Below, in pieces: positions 1 through 9,018 of a DNA stretch of 33,151 nucleotides (position 1 is its first letter; every line of letters starts with the position of its first letter). This DNA is from an uncultured Clostridium sp. (GTDB lineage: Bacteria; Bacillota; Clostridia; TANB77; CAG-508). Both the position numbers and the translations under genes were made by a program. The stretch spans positions 1 through 33,151 of the forward strand of contig USFW01000017.1 of the NCBI GenBank assembly GCA_900553985.1. Reading direction: 5' to 3'. Below the pieces are notes generated by a model. The model did not search any database, had not been told where the DNA came from, and worked only from the letters and a program-made list of their open reading frames with translations.

Positions 1-86
1 AGGCTCATTAGGAAGCCTTACCAATTCTTTCTGAATGAAATAAGTAGTCAAAATCCAAAAAATTATAATTATCAACTATTTCCAGC
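1..86. repeat. Partial copy of palindromic repeat element (cut by window start)
   Basis: Bases 1-86 match the reverse complement of 4848-4933 with only scattered differences, including the core TACCAATTCTTTCTGAATGAA and the outer arm ending in CAGC at 83-86. The copy is therefore inverted relative to the complete element at 4848-5063. The other arm would lie upstream of the window. The two copies flank the mnmE-mnmG-rsmG block. It is noncoding. Whether it is a miniature transposable element or a structured intergenic repeat is not decided by the sequence. Confidence 0.75.
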
Positions 87-127
87 TACTCTACAGTAAA
101 TAAATTTACATAAATTTAAGAAAAGAC

Positions 128-156
128 TTAAAAAAATTGACATAATATGATATAAT
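128..156 (+). promoter_or_regulatory. Promoter of mnmE (extended -10)
   Basis: A TG-A-TATAAT extended -10 lies at 148-156. A weak -35 (TTAAAA, 128-133) sits 17 bases upstream. A TTGACA at 137-142 is too close to serve this -10. The ribosome binding site AAGGAGG (181-187) and the ATG at 193 follow at a normal distance, so this promoter supports the upstream start of mnmE. Confidence 0.6.
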
Positions 157-192
157 ATTAAAAGTTTTTGTATAAAGAAAAAGGAGGTTTTT

Positions 193-1564
193 ATGAGTAC
201 AATAGCATCAATATCTACGGCTCCACGGAATAGGTGGGATAGGTATTATAAGAATGAGTGGTGAAAATTGTTTTAAAGTTTTAGAAAAAATATTTGAGCC
301 AAAGAAGAAAGAAGAAATAGAAGATATAAAAGGATATAGAATGAAATATGGAAATATAGTAGCTGATGGAGAAATAGTTGATGAAGTATTAGTTTCATAT
401 TTCAAAGCACCAAGAAGTTATACAGCAGAGAATATGTGCGAAATAAACTCTCATGGAGGAAATATCGTAGTAAAAAAAATATTGGAATTATGTTTAAAAA
501 ATGGTGCAGAATTAGCTGAACCTGGTGAATTTACAAAAAGAGCATTTTTAAATGGAAGAATTGATTTGTTACAAGCAGAATCTGTTATAGATATAATAAA
601 TGCAAAGTCAGAGAGGGAAGCTAAGACTGGCATAAAACAATTAGAGGGGTCTCTTTCAAACGAAATTGCCAAAATAAAGCAAGAAATATTAGATGTAATG
701 GTAAATATCGAAGTTGCTATTGATTACCCTGAATATGATGTTGAGGATGTTACAAATAAGCAAATAATAGATATGCTAAATAGTGTAAAAGCTAAGTTAT
801 CTAAACTAGAAAAGAGTTTTGATAATGGAAAAATTATAAAAGATGGAATAAAAACAGCAATAATAGGTAAGCCAAATGCAGGTAAATCTTCATTATTAAA
901 CAAAATTTTAAAAGAAGAAAGAGCTATTGTAACTGAATATGAGGGAACAACAAGAGATACTATTGAGGAATTTGTAAATATAAATGGAATACCATTAAAA
1001 TTAATCGATACAGCAGGAATAAGAAATGCTAAAGATGAGGTAGAGAAAATAGGAATAGCTAAAGCTAAAGAAATAGCTAAAGAAGCAGAGTTGGTAATTG
1101 CTATTTTTGATAGTACAAAATATTTAACAAAAGAAGATATAGAAATAATTGAATTAATAAAAAATAAAAATGCAATAATTGTACTTAACAAAATAGATTT
1201 AGAGCCAGTTATAGATGAAAATGATGAGCATTTTTCAGATATAAAAAGTAAAATTATAAAAATTTCAGCATTAAATAATATAGGAATAGAGGAAATTTAT
1301 GAAGAAATAACAAATTTATTTAATTTAAATGAAATAAATTTAGATAATGAAATTGTTATTACAAATATTAGGCATAAAAATTTAATAGAAAAGTCAGTCA
1401 AAAGTGTAAATAAAACTTTAAAAACTATTGAAGATAAAATGCCATTAGATATAGTTGCAATTTATATAAAAGAAATTTTGGAAAATTTAGGAAATATAAC
1501 AGGAGAAGTTGTAACAGAAGATATAATAAATGAAATTTTTGCTAAATTTTGTTTAGGAAAATAA
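193..1564 (+). CDS. mnmE: tRNA modification GTPase MnmE (TrmE), apparent frameshift near N terminus
   Basis: MnmE works with MnmG to make the (carboxymethyl)aminomethyl modification of U34 in tRNAs. Counting from the internal ATG at 254, the open part is 436 residues. It has the tetrahydrofolate-binding N domain, a G1 loop GKPNAGKS near residue 205, the TTRDT segment, DTAG, NKID, and the diagnostic C-terminal FCLGK with its conserved cysteine. The strong site AAGGAGG at 181-187 belongs to the ATG at 193. That frame reads MSTIASISTAP and stops at 262, while the other frame reads GIGGIGIIRMSG across 227-262. Joined, they give the standard MnmE N terminus, so one extra base (around 225) or two missing bases separates the frames. 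Either the assembly has an indel or the gene is mutated. The ATG at 254 has no good ribosome site and would remove a conserved stretch. Family identity is certain; intactness is not. Confidence 0.93.
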
Positions 1565-1988
1565 ATTGTAAAATAAGCACTTTAAAATCAAAAATAAGAC
1601 AAATAAAACATGAAACAATATAACTTGTAGAATAAAAATAAAAAACGATTAAAATTGAATTTGAAAAGAATTAAAGATGCTTTAAAAATTAACAAAAAAA
1701 TAAAGGAAAAAAGAGTTAAAAAATGTTTACTAAAAAGTAAATGACGAACACATAAGTAGTGAAACACTACAAACACAACGGTTTCAGAAGAGTAAAAACA
1801 TAAAAAAACAACATTATGTAAATGTAGAAAAATGTCGAATTCTACTTTTGAAAGTCATAGAACCCAATGTAATACAATGTATTAACAAAATTAATTTACC
1901 GATTAGTAAAATTTTCAAATGAACATTAATAAAACATAACTTTCTGTTTCACACGGAAGTAGAAATAAAAAGGAGAGAGGAACAAAAA
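1565..1988 (+). other. Noncoding gap between mnmE and mnmG
   Basis: About 420 bases without a supported gene. The first part is A-rich. A short perfect hairpin GTAGTG-AAA-CACTAC lies at 1756-1770, and a smaller one (AATACAATGTATT) near 1873-1885. Two ParB-site-like halves are present, GTGAAACA at 1759-1766 and TGTTTCAC at 1945-1952, but neither has its second half intact. GGAGAGG at 1974-1980 is the ribosome binding site of mnmG. I see no clear sigma-A promoter or terminator here. Confidence 0.5.
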
Positions 1989-3866
1989 ATGGAATATTTT
2001 GCAGGAGAATATGATGTGGCAGTTGTAGGAGCAGGTCATGCTGGATGTGAAGCAGCATTAGCAGCAGCAAGATTAGGAATGAAAACATTAATTTTTTCAA
2101 TTAGTTTGGAAGCGATAGCTAATATGCCATGTAATCCACATATAGGGGGAAGCTCAAAGGGACATTTAGTAAGAGAAATTGATGCCCTTGGTGGAGAGAT
2201 GGGGAAAAATATAGATAAAACAATGATACAAGTAAAAATGTTAAACACTTCTAAAGGACCAGCAGTATATTCATTGAGAGCACAAGCTGATAGAAAAAAA
2301 TATCAAGCAGAAATGAAGCATACTTTAGAAAAACAAGAAAATCTTGAAGTAAAACAGGGAGAAATTGTGGATATCTCTGTGGAAAACGGAAGGATAACGG
2401 CAATTAAAACTGATGTAGGAGCAATATATAAGGTAAAAGCTGTTATACTTGCAACAGGAACATACTTGAAAGGTAAAATTTTTATAGGAGATTATTCAAA
2501 AGAAAGTGGACCGGATGGTGTTGCAGCTGCTAACGAATTATCTGATGTATTAAAGAAATTAGGAATTAATTTAGTAAGATTTAAAACAGGTACACCAGCT
2601 AGAATAAATAGAAGAAGTATTGATTTTTCTAAGATGGAGGTACAAAAAGGTGATAACAATATAGAAGCATTTTCACTTGAAAATGAGCCAAAAAACTTTG
2701 AACAAGTAGATTGTTATTTAACATACACAAATGATGAAACACATAAAATAATAAAAGAAAATTTACATAGGTCACCTTTATATTCAGGGATGATAGAAGG
2801 AACAGGACCAAGATATTGTCCTTCAATAGAAGATAAAGTAGTAAGATTTAGTGACAAGCCAAGACATCAAGTCTTTGTTGAGCCAGTAGGACTAGATACA
2901 GAAGAAATGTATATTCAAGGAATGAGCTCATCATTACCAGAAGATGTCCAAATTGCTTTTTATAGAACATTACCAGGTTTAGAAAATGCAGAATTTACTA
3001 GACCAGCTTATGCAATAGAGTATGACTGTATAGATCCATCAAACTTAAAGCTTTCTTTAGAGTATAAAGGAATAGAAGGATTATTTATGGCAGGTCAAAT
3101 AAATGGTACTTCTGGATATGAAGAAGCAGCATGTCAAGGATTACTTGCAGGAATAAATGCAACACAAAAAATAAAAGGAAAAGAGCCATTAATATTAGAT
3201 AGAACACAAGGATATATAGGAGTTTTAATAGATGATATAGTAACAAAGGGGACTAATGAACCTTACAGAATGATGACTTCTAGAGCTGAATATAGACTTT
3301 TATTAAGGCAAGATAATGCAGATTTAAGATTAACTGAGATAGGACATGAAATAGGTTTAATATCTGATGAAAGATATAAAAGATTTTTAACTAAAAAAGA
3401 GAATATAGAAAAAGAAGTGGAAAGATTAAAGAAGACAGTAGTAAAGCCAACAGAAAAAGTAAATAAAATACTTAAAAAATGTGGTACATCAGAATTAAAT
3501 AATGGAAGTAAAATGGCTGAATTAATAAAAAGACCAGAAGTTTCTTATGAAATATTAAAAGATATAGACGAAAATAGGCCAGAGCTTTCATATCAAGAGA
3601 AAGAAGAAGTTGAAATTCAAATAAAATATGAAGGATATATTAAGTTGCAAGAAGAACAAGTAGAAAAATTTAAAAAATTAGAGGAAAAGATTTTACCAGA
3701 AAATATAGATTATGAAACAATTAATGGAATAAGCTTAGAAGGAAGACAAAAGCTAAATAAATTTAAACCTCGCTCAATAGGCCAAGCCTCTAGAATATCA
3801 GGGGTTTCACCAGCAGATGTATCAGTGCTTTTAGTATATTTGCAACAGATAGGAAATAAAAAATAA
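1989..3866 (+). CDS. mnmG: tRNA uridine-5-carboxymethylaminomethyl synthesis enzyme MnmG (GidA)
   Basis: FAD-dependent partner of MnmE in modifying wobble U34 of tRNA in the cytoplasm. The protein is 625 residues, the usual MnmG length. The dinucleotide-binding motif VGAGHAGCEAA lies near residues 14-24. It is followed by the family blocks PCNPHIGGSSKGHLVREID, GTPARI, EYDCIDPSNL and the FAD-site segment FMAGQINGTSGYEEA. The helical C-terminal region that binds MnmE is present and ends with the conserved RISGVSPADV stretch. The ATG at 1989 follows GGAGAGG by a normal distance. It is intact, in the classical order mnmE-mnmG-rsmG. The gap of about 420 bases after mnmE is larger than usual and may contain an unrecognised promoter. 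Confidence 0.98.
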   Translation: MEYFAGEYDVAVVGAGHAGCEAALAAARLGMKTLIFSISLEAIANMPCNPHIGGSSKGHLVREIDALGGEMGKNIDKTMIQVKMLNTSKGPAVYSLRAQADRKKYQAEMKHTLEKQENLEVKQGEIVDISVENGRITAIKTDVGAIYKVKAVILATGTYLKGKIFIGDYSKESGPDGVAAANELSDVLKKLGINLVRFKTGTPARINRRSIDFSKMEVQKGDNNIEAFSLENEPKNFEQVDCYLTYTNDETHKIIKENLHRSPLYSGMIEGTGPRYCPSIEDKVVRFSDKPRHQVFVEPVGLDTEEMYIQGMSSSLPEDVQIAFYRTLPGLENAEFTRPAYAIEYDCIDPSNLKLSLEYKGIEGLFMAGQINGTSGYEEAACQGLLAGINATQKIKGKEPLILDRTQGYIGVLIDDIVTKGTNEPYRMMTSRAEYRLLLRQDNADLRLTEIGHEIGLISDERYKRFLTKKENIEKEVERLKKTVVKPTEKVNKILKKCGTSELNNGSKMAELIKRPEVSYEILKDIDENRPELSYQEKEEVEIQIKYEGYIKLQEEQVEKFKKLEEKILPENIDYETINGISLEGRQKLNKFKPRSIGQASRISGVSPADVSVLLVYLQQIGNKK

Positions 3867-3947
3867 AAAATATATTGAAAGTAAATAAAGTATGAGAATA
3901 ATATAAAGTTATTTAAAAGTTATAGTAATTTAAGGAAAACAAATAAA

Positions 3948-3980
3948 GGAAAAGAAGGTTGAAGAATTTAATTCTTTTCC
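3948..3980 (+). other. Hairpin in rsmG leader
   Basis: GGAAAAGAA (3948-3956) pairs perfectly with TTCTTTTCC (3972-3980) around a 15-base loop, ending 16 bases before the rsmG ribosome site. There is no U-run after it, so it is not an obvious intrinsic terminator. It could be an mRNA processing or stability element; no function is shown. Confidence 0.35.
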
Positions 3981-4017
3981 AACTAGAATTGTGCTTAAGG
4001 AGGAAATAATAGTAAAA

Positions 4018-4740
4018 ATGGAAATAGAAGAGTTTTCTAAGTTAATTAGTTCATATGGAAAAGAAATTTCAATAGAATTTTCAAATATTCAAATTGAAAA
4101 GTTTTATAAATATATGAATTTATTGATAGAGTGGAATGAAAAAATAAATTTAACAGCTATTACAGAGCCAAAGGAAATAATAATAAAACATTTTATTGAT
4201 TCTTTAACTGTATTAAAGGATATAAAAGGAAAAAACACACTTGTTGATGTTGGAACAGGAGCTGGATTTCCAGGAATACCTTTAAAAATAATGGATGAAG
4301 AAATAAAGATTACTTTATTAGACTCTTTAAATAAGAGAATAAATTTTTTAAATGAAGTAATAAATCAATTAGATTTAAAAAATATTGAGACAATACATTC
4401 TAGAGTAGAAGACGCTGGAAAAAATAAAAAATACAGGGAAAGATTTGATATAGCTACTGCTAGAGCAGTTGCAAACTTAGCAACTTTATCAGAATATATG
4501 TTACCGTTAGTAAAAGTTGGTGGAAAAAGTATTTGTATGAAGGGTTCTGAAGTGAGTGAAGAACTTCAAAATAGTAAAAAAGCAATATCAATTTTAGGTG
4601 GAGAGATAGAAAATATAGATAACTTTCAATTACCTAAATCAGATATGATGAGAAATATAGTAATTATTAAAAAAGTAAAAAATACTCCAAACAAATACCC
4701 AAGAAAACCAGGAACACCATCTAAAGAACCAATAAATTAA
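4018..4740 (+). CDS. rsmG: 16S rRNA (guanine-N7) methyltransferase RsmG (GidB)
   Basis: SAM-dependent methyltransferase that adds the N7 methyl group to a conserved guanine (G527 in E. coli numbering) of 16S rRNA; loss gives low-level streptomycin resistance in several bacteria. The product is 240 residues. The SAM-binding motif DVGTGAGFPGIPLKI is clear, and the end PRKPGTPSKEPIN is typical of the family. I chose the ATG at 4018. The frame is open from a GTG at 3991, but AAGGAGG at 3997-4003 lies inside that stretch and so points to 4018, with a rather long 14-base spacing. It is the last gene before a strong terminator and so probably closes the mnmG-rsmG unit. Confidence 0.96.
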   Translation: MEIEEFSKLISSYGKEISIEFSNIQIEKFYKYMNLLIEWNEKINLTAITEPKEIIIKHFIDSLTVLKDIKGKNTLVDVGTGAGFPGIPLKIMDEEIKITLLDSLNKRINFLNEVINQLDLKNIETIHSRVEDAGKNKKYRERFDIATARAVANLATLSEYMLPLVKVGGKSICMKGSEVSEELQNSKKAISILGGEIENIDNFQLPKSDMMRNIVIIKKVKNTPNKYPRKPGTPSKEPIN

Positions 4741-4767
4741 TATGGAAAGTTTCTTGTAAAACATGAG

Positions 4768-4807
4768 AACTGTACTAGAGATATATTTTAGTACAGTTTT
4801 TTTATTT
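4768..4807 (+). terminator. Rho-independent terminator after rsmG
   Basis: A perfect 10-bp stem AACTGTACTA (4768-4777) pairs with TAGTACAGTT (4789-4798) around an 11-base loop. A run of T follows. It separates the rsmG transcript from the repeat element and parAB. Confidence 0.9.
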
Positions 4808-4847
4808 TGAAAAAGTTGTTAATATATATTTTTTTTAAAAATTAACC

Positions 4848-5063
4848 GCTGAAAATAGTTGATAATTATGATTTTTTTATATTTTGGCTACTTATTTCAT
4901 TCAGAAAGAATTGGTAAGGCTTCCTCATGAGTCTCTCTCACTCAGACCCTTTCATGCTTCAAGTACCGTGAGCATTCCTCATTCGAAAGCCTAACCAATT
5001 TTAATCTTCATTTCAGGCGAACGCCAAAATGTAAAAAAATCATAATTATCAACTATTTTCAGC
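4848..5063. repeat. Long palindromic intergenic element (MITE-like or structured repeat)
   Basis: The outer arms 4848-4888 and 5023-5063 are reverse complements over 41 bases with one mismatch. Inside them, a second imperfect inverted repeat (AGAATTGGTAAGGCTT at 4907-4922 against AAGCCTAACCAATT at 4987-5000) continues the fold. The top is an unpaired segment of roughly 30-60 bases. The middle is clearly richer in G and C than the flanks. No ORF is present. An inverted partial copy occupies 1-86. This copy-plus-hairpin structure fits a non-autonomous miniature transposable element or a repeated structured RNA. No convincing target-site duplication is visible. Confidence 0.85.
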
Positions 5064-5122
5064 TTCTCTATAATAAAAGATATTTTTCTGTAATAAAAAG
5101 TTAAAAAAATATCTTAAATTTG

Positions 5123-5151
5123 TTGACTTTTTTGTTATATTTATATATGAT
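5123..5151 (+). promoter_or_regulatory. Promoter of parA-parB
   Basis: TTGACT (5123-5128), 17 bases, TATGAT (5146-5151): a near-consensus sigma-A promoter. It lies 60 bases upstream of the ParA start and just outside the palindromic element, so parAB has its own promoter downstream of the rsmG terminator. Confidence 0.8.
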
Positions 5152-5210
5152 AATAATAGGAAATAGATAAAACATATAAGTAAATGTTAACTTAAATGGA
5201 GGCGGAATAA

Positions 5211-5996
5211 TTGGGAAAAGTTATATCAGTAGCAAATCAAAAAGGTGGAGTAGGAAAAACAACAACAACAGTCAATTTAGGAACAATTTTAGCAAAAAAA
5301 GGAAAAAAAGTCTTATTAATTGATGCAGACCCACAAGGAAATGCTTCTAGTGGATTAGGAGTTGAAAAAGAAGTTGAAAGTTCTACATATGACATTTTAG
5401 TAAATGAAACAGAAATGAGTGAAGCGGTACAAACAACAATAATAAAAAATTTATATGTATGCCCATCAAATATGAGTTTAGCAGGAGCAGAAGTAGAATT
5501 AGTCTCTATGATGTCAAGAGAACAAAGATTAAAAGAGAAATTAGAACCTGTAAAAGATATATTTGATTATATATTAATAGACTGTCCACCATCATTAGGA
5601 TTAATAACACTAAATGCATTTACAGCATCAGATAGTGTATTGATTCCTGTACAATGTGAGTATTTTGCATTAGAAGGATTAGGACAACTAATAAATACAG
5701 TAAATTTAGTAAAAAGACATTTAAATAAAAATATTGAAATTGAAGGAGCACTACTTACAATGTATGATATAAGAACAAACTTATCAAATCAAGTAGTAAA
5801 AGAAGTAAAAAAATATTTCAATGATAAAGTATATAAAACAGTAATACCAAGAAATGTAAGATTAAGTGAAGCTCCTAGTTATGGAATGCCAATAACAGAA
5901 TATGACCCAAAATCAAAGGGAGCAAAAAGCTATGAGAAGTTTACAAGAGAATTTCTAAAAATAAATGATGAGGAACAAAAAGCAAAACATATGTAA
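5211..5996 (+). CDS. parA: Chromosome partitioning ATPase ParA/Soj
   Basis: Deviant Walker-type ATPase (261 residues) that works with ParB in origin segregation and, in Bacillus, in control of DnaA. The Walker A motif KGGVGKTTT is at residues 11-19, followed by DADPQGNASSGLG and DCPPSLG, all diagnostic of Soj/ParA. The start is a TTG at 5211, eight bases after GGAGGC (5198-5203); no ATG lies nearby in frame. It is followed after 28 bases by parB and very probably co-transcribed from the promoter at 5123-5151. Confidence 0.97.
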   Translation: MGKVISVANQKGGVGKTTTTVNLGTILAKKGKKVLLIDADPQGNASSGLGVEKEVESSTYDILVNETEMSEAVQTTIIKNLYVCPSNMSLAGAEVELVSMMSREQRLKEKLEPVKDIFDYILIDCPPSLGLITLNAFTASDSVLIPVQCEYFALEGLGQLINTVNLVKRHLNKNIEIEGALLTMYDIRTNLSNQVVKEVKKYFNDKVYKTVIPRNVRLSEAPSYGMPITEYDPKSKGAKSYEKFTREFLKINDEEQKAKHM

Positions 5997-6024
5997 TAAA
6001 GAAACAAAGGAATAGAAAGGATGG

Positions 6025-6870
6025 ATGAAAATGGCTAAAATGACAGGATTAGGAAAAGGATTAGATGCTTTATTTGGACCAGCACCAGAAGAAGAACAAG
6101 CAAAAGATGATGATGTTTTAAAAAATTTAAAAATAACAGAAGTAGAGCCAAATAGGGATCAACCAAGAAAGAATTTTGACCAAGAAGCCTTAGAAGAATT
6201 AGCAGAATCTATAAAAGAATATGGGTTAATACAACCAATAGTAGTAACAAAAAAAGAAGGATATTATAGTATTATAGCTGGGGAAAGAAGATGGAGAGCA
6301 TCAAAAATAGCAGGATTGCAAGAAATACCAGCGATAATAAGAGAAGACAATGAGAAAATAAATTCAGAAATATCGTTAATAGAAAATATGCAAAGAGAAG
6401 ACTTAAATCCATATGAAAAAGCATTAGGAGTAAGAACTTTAATAGATAATTATGGACTAACACAAGAAGAAGTTGCAAAAAAATTAGGAAAAGGAAGAAG
6501 TACAATAGCAAATATTGTTAGAGTATTAAACTTAGAGTCACGTGTTTTAGAAATGGCAAAAGAAGGAAAATTGACAGAAGGGCATTGTAAAGCTTTGCTT
6601 GCAATAACAGATCCAGAAAAACAATATAAAACAGCGATACAAATGTTAGAAAGAGGAGCAACAGTAAGGCAAGTAGAGAAAAAAGCAAGAATCAAAGAAA
6701 CAAAAGAAGAATTAGACAGAAATCATATACTATATAAAAGTATAGAAGATAATTTTCAAAGCTTTTTTGGGTCTAAAGTAAGACTTGATGCAGGAAAGAG
6801 AAGGGGAAAAATCATCATAGAATATACTTCAAATGATGATTTAGAAAGAATATTAGGATTAATAAAATAA
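6025..6870 (+). CDS. parB: Chromosome partitioning protein ParB/Spo0J
   Basis: CTP-dependent DNA clamp that loads on parS sites and recruits SMC; partner of ParA. The product is 281 residues. It begins with GLGKGLDALFG, the typical ParA-contact segment. Then come the CTP-binding blocks (NRDQPRKNF; the GERRWRA motif near residue 88; the ENMQREDLNP motif near 117), a helix-turn-helix (LTQEEVAKKLGKGRSTIAN) and a C-terminal dimerisation region. Starts at 6025 or 6031 are both possible; GAAAGG at 6015-6020 serves either. No perfect parS site is visible in this window. Confidence 0.97.
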   Translation: MKMAKMTGLGKGLDALFGPAPEEEQAKDDDVLKNLKITEVEPNRDQPRKNFDQEALEELAESIKEYGLIQPIVVTKKEGYYSIIAGERRWRASKIAGLQEIPAIIREDNEKINSEISLIENMQREDLNPYEKALGVRTLIDNYGLTQEEVAKKLGKGRSTIANIVRVLNLESRVLEMAKEGKLTEGHCKALLAITDPEKQYKTAIQMLERGATVRQVEKKARIKETKEELDRNHILYKSIEDNFQSFFGSKVRLDAGKRRGKIIIEYTSNDDLERILGLIK

Positions 6871-6904
6871 ATATAATCATTTTATTAAAGAAAGAGATGG
6901 TGTG

Positions 6905-7420
6905 ATGGAAAATATATTAGAATTATTAAAAACAGATAATTTCTTAATAGCATTATCAGTAATAGTAATTTTATTAGTAATAGGATTAGTAATAGTAATA
7001 ATTAAATTTAATAAAATAAGTAAAAAATATACAGAATTTATGAAAAAATTAGGAAATGGTAAAAACATAGAAGAAGATTTGGAAAATTATATGTATAGAG
7101 TAGAAAGAGTCGAGAAGCAAAATGCAGAAATATTAAATTATATAAAAAATGTAGATAATGACTTAAATAAATGTATTCAGAAAATAGGAATTGTTAGATA
7201 TAATGCATTTCAAGATACAGGAAGTGATTTGAGTTTTGCTTTGGCATTGCTAGATGAGAAAAATAATGGAGTTGTTTTAAATGGAATTTATTCGAGAGAA
7301 ATGTCAAATATTTATGCAAAGCCAGTTGAAAATGGGAAATCTAAATATACTATTTCTGAAGAAGAAAATTTGGCAATTGAGAAAGCAATAAATGGAGATG
7401 GAACTATTAGGGTGAAGTAA
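6905..7420 (+). CDS. DUF4446 family membrane protein
   Basis: A 171-residue protein with one N-terminal transmembrane segment (about residues 12-34). A charged, probably coiled stretch follows (about 40-100), then the conserved C-terminal block RYNAFQDTGSDLSFALALLD and NGIYSR. This is the pattern of DUF4446, a family of unknown function commonly found directly after parB in Clostridia, as here. I took the ATG at 6905; a GTG at 6902 would add one residue. The topology suggests a membrane-anchored protein with a cytoplasmic domain, and the position suggests a link with chromosome segregation or the cell envelope. That link is inference only. Confidence 0.85.
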   Translation: MENILELLKTDNFLIALSVIVILLVIGLVIVIIKFNKISKKYTEFMKKLGNGKNIEEDLENYMYRVERVEKQNAEILNYIKNVDNDLNKCIQKIGIVRYNAFQDTGSDLSFALALLDEKNNGVVLNGIYSREMSNIYAKPVENGKSKYTISEEENLAIEKAINGDGTIRVK

Positions 7421-7421
7421 G

Positions 7422-8894
7422 ATGAAAAAAATATTAGGTAAAGATTATATCTTATTTGGAATATTATTTTTGATTGCAATAGGAATAGTGGAAAATATTA
7501 ATATAGCTGTATCAGATGAATTATGGAATTTTCAAAATATCTATAAAATATATAATCGATATGGGATATATGAAGGAGCAAATATTATTATTACTCCTCT
7601 ATTTTTTTATATAGGAAATTTTATTTTTAAAATATTTGGTGCCAATTTTTTGGTTTTTAGATTATATAATTGTATTTTAGTAACTGTATTATTTTTTATA
7701 ATATATAAAATTTTAAAGGAACTAATAAAAAATAGAAAGATTTCATTTATAATAACGATGTTAGTCATATTATATGGTGAATTTTTCATAATATCTTTAG
7801 GAGCAAATTATAATACAATGGCATTAATTATAGTTTTAATAGGAATATACATATTAATAACGAAGCAAATAAAAAACATGCAATTAGTGCAAGGAATTAT
7901 AACAGGATTGATATTTTTTACTAAGCAAAATATAGGTGTATATTATGGTTTAGCATATTTTATATATCTAATTTCTACTTTTGATAAGAAAAATGAAAAA
8001 ATAAATGATATATGCAAAAATATATTTAAATATTTTTTAGGAATATTATTAATAGGAAGCATATTTTTAATTGAATTAATATTAAATAATAAAATTTATG
8101 GCTTTATTGACTATACAATTTTAGGAATGAGTGAATTTTCTATTAAAAATATAGGAATAGAATGGAATAGTTTTATTTTCTTTATAAGTATATTTATATT
8201 AAATATTATAGTTACAAAGTTTTTGCTAAAAAAAGGAAGTTTAAATGAAATTGAAGTTAGAAATCTAAAAATATTATTGCCTTTTTCTATAATATTGACA
8301 TTATGGGCTTTTCCTATATTTAATAAAGGACATATATTGTTTGGAATAATAATATCAGTTATTAACTTACTATATTGTGTGTATATAATGTTTAAAGATA
8401 TTATAAAAGAAAACAGGATAGTAAAAATTGTATATTATGGATTGATAATATATTTATTAATATTTTCTACTAGTAATTTTTTAAACTGGTATAATATTAT
8501 AACAAGTGAAATATATCAAATTGAATATACTGAACCATATTTTGGAGCAATAATAAGTAATGAAAAATATAAAGATATAGAAGAAGTAACATCATATATA
8601 AAAAATAGTGAAAAAAACACAATTATACTATCTGAAAAGGCTGGATTATATATGATACCTCTAAATAGAAGTAATGGAAAATTTGATTTACCATTATTAG
8701 GAAACTTAGGTAAAAAAGGAGAAGATGGATTAATAGAAGAAATTAAGAATTTAAAAAATATGCAAATTCTGTTATATAGAGGAAAAGGAAATGAATCAAA
8801 TCAAGAACCAGAAAAGGCGATAGAATATGTTAGAAACAATTGGATAAAAATTGATAGTGTTAATGAATTTGATGTTTATATAATGTTAAATTAA
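7422..8894 (+). CDS. Polytopic membrane protein, GT-C glycosyltransferase-like (GT39/ArnT-like)
   Basis: A 490-residue hydrophobic protein with about 10-12 predicted membrane helices and a soluble C-terminal part of about 110 residues. The first loop after helix 1 contains SDELWNFQ followed by a long amphipathic stretch, which resembles the acidic loop of GT-C enzymes that use polyprenyl-linked sugars. It starts one base after the DUF4446 stop, so the two are probably co-transcribed. Substrate and acceptor cannot be read from the sequence. The GT-C assignment is from overall topology and the loop, not from a firm motif, and a function in wall or lipid glycosylation remains a guess. Confidence 0.6.
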   Translation: MKKILGKDYILFGILFLIAIGIVENINIAVSDELWNFQNIYKIYNRYGIYEGANIIITPLFFYIGNFIFKIFGANFLVFRLYNCILVTVLFFIIYKILKELIKNRKISFIITMLVILYGEFFIISLGANYNTMALIIVLIGIYILITKQIKNMQLVQGIITGLIFFTKQNIGVYYGLAYFIYLISTFDKKNEKINDICKNIFKYFLGILLIGSIFLIELILNNKIYGFIDYTILGMSEFSIKNIGIEWNSFIFFISIFILNIIVTKFLLKKGSLNEIEVRNLKILLPFSIILTLWAFPIFNKGHILFGIIISVINLLYCVYIMFKDIIKENRIVKIVYYGLIIYLLIFSTSNFLNWYNIITSEIYQIEYTEPYFGAIISNEKYKDIEEVTSYIKNSEKNTIILSEKAGLYMIPLNRSNGKFDLPLLGNLGKKGEDGLIEEIKNLKNMQILLYRGKGNESNQEPEKAIEYVRNNWIKIDSVNEFDVYIMLN

Positions 8895-8945
8895 TTACTA
8901 CGAAAATGAATAAATTAGCATAAAAAGACAGAGGTTACATAAAAC

Positions 8946-8974
8946 TTGAAAAAATGAGCTAAATGTGATAAAAT
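8946..8974 (+). promoter_or_regulatory. Promoter of the 50-residue membrane protein gene
   Basis: TTGAAA (8946-8951), 17 bases, TAAAAT (8969-8974) preceded by TG at 8966-8967. The small ORF starts 44 bases downstream of the -10. Confidence 0.75.
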
Positions 8975-9018
8975 AAATTATAGCAACTAAATAGTTTTTT
9001 AGAAAAGGAGAAAAAGAT

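Noticed and set aside
724..1191. Long minus-strand open frame opposite mnmE (and similar frames opposite other genes, e.g. 15924-16280)
   Set aside because: Antisense shadow of an AT-rich conserved gene; no ribosome site or family signal.
1759..1952. parS-like half-sites GTGAAACA (1759-1766) and TGTTTCAC (1945-1952) between mnmE and mnmG
   Set aside because: Each has only one good half; the better one matches the parS consensus at about 12 of 16 positions. Not enough to call a ParB site.
6536..6547. CACGTG core inside parB, as in the parS site of Bacillus spo0J
   Set aside because: Flanks match the parS consensus at only about 9 of 16 positions; likely coding sequence by chance.
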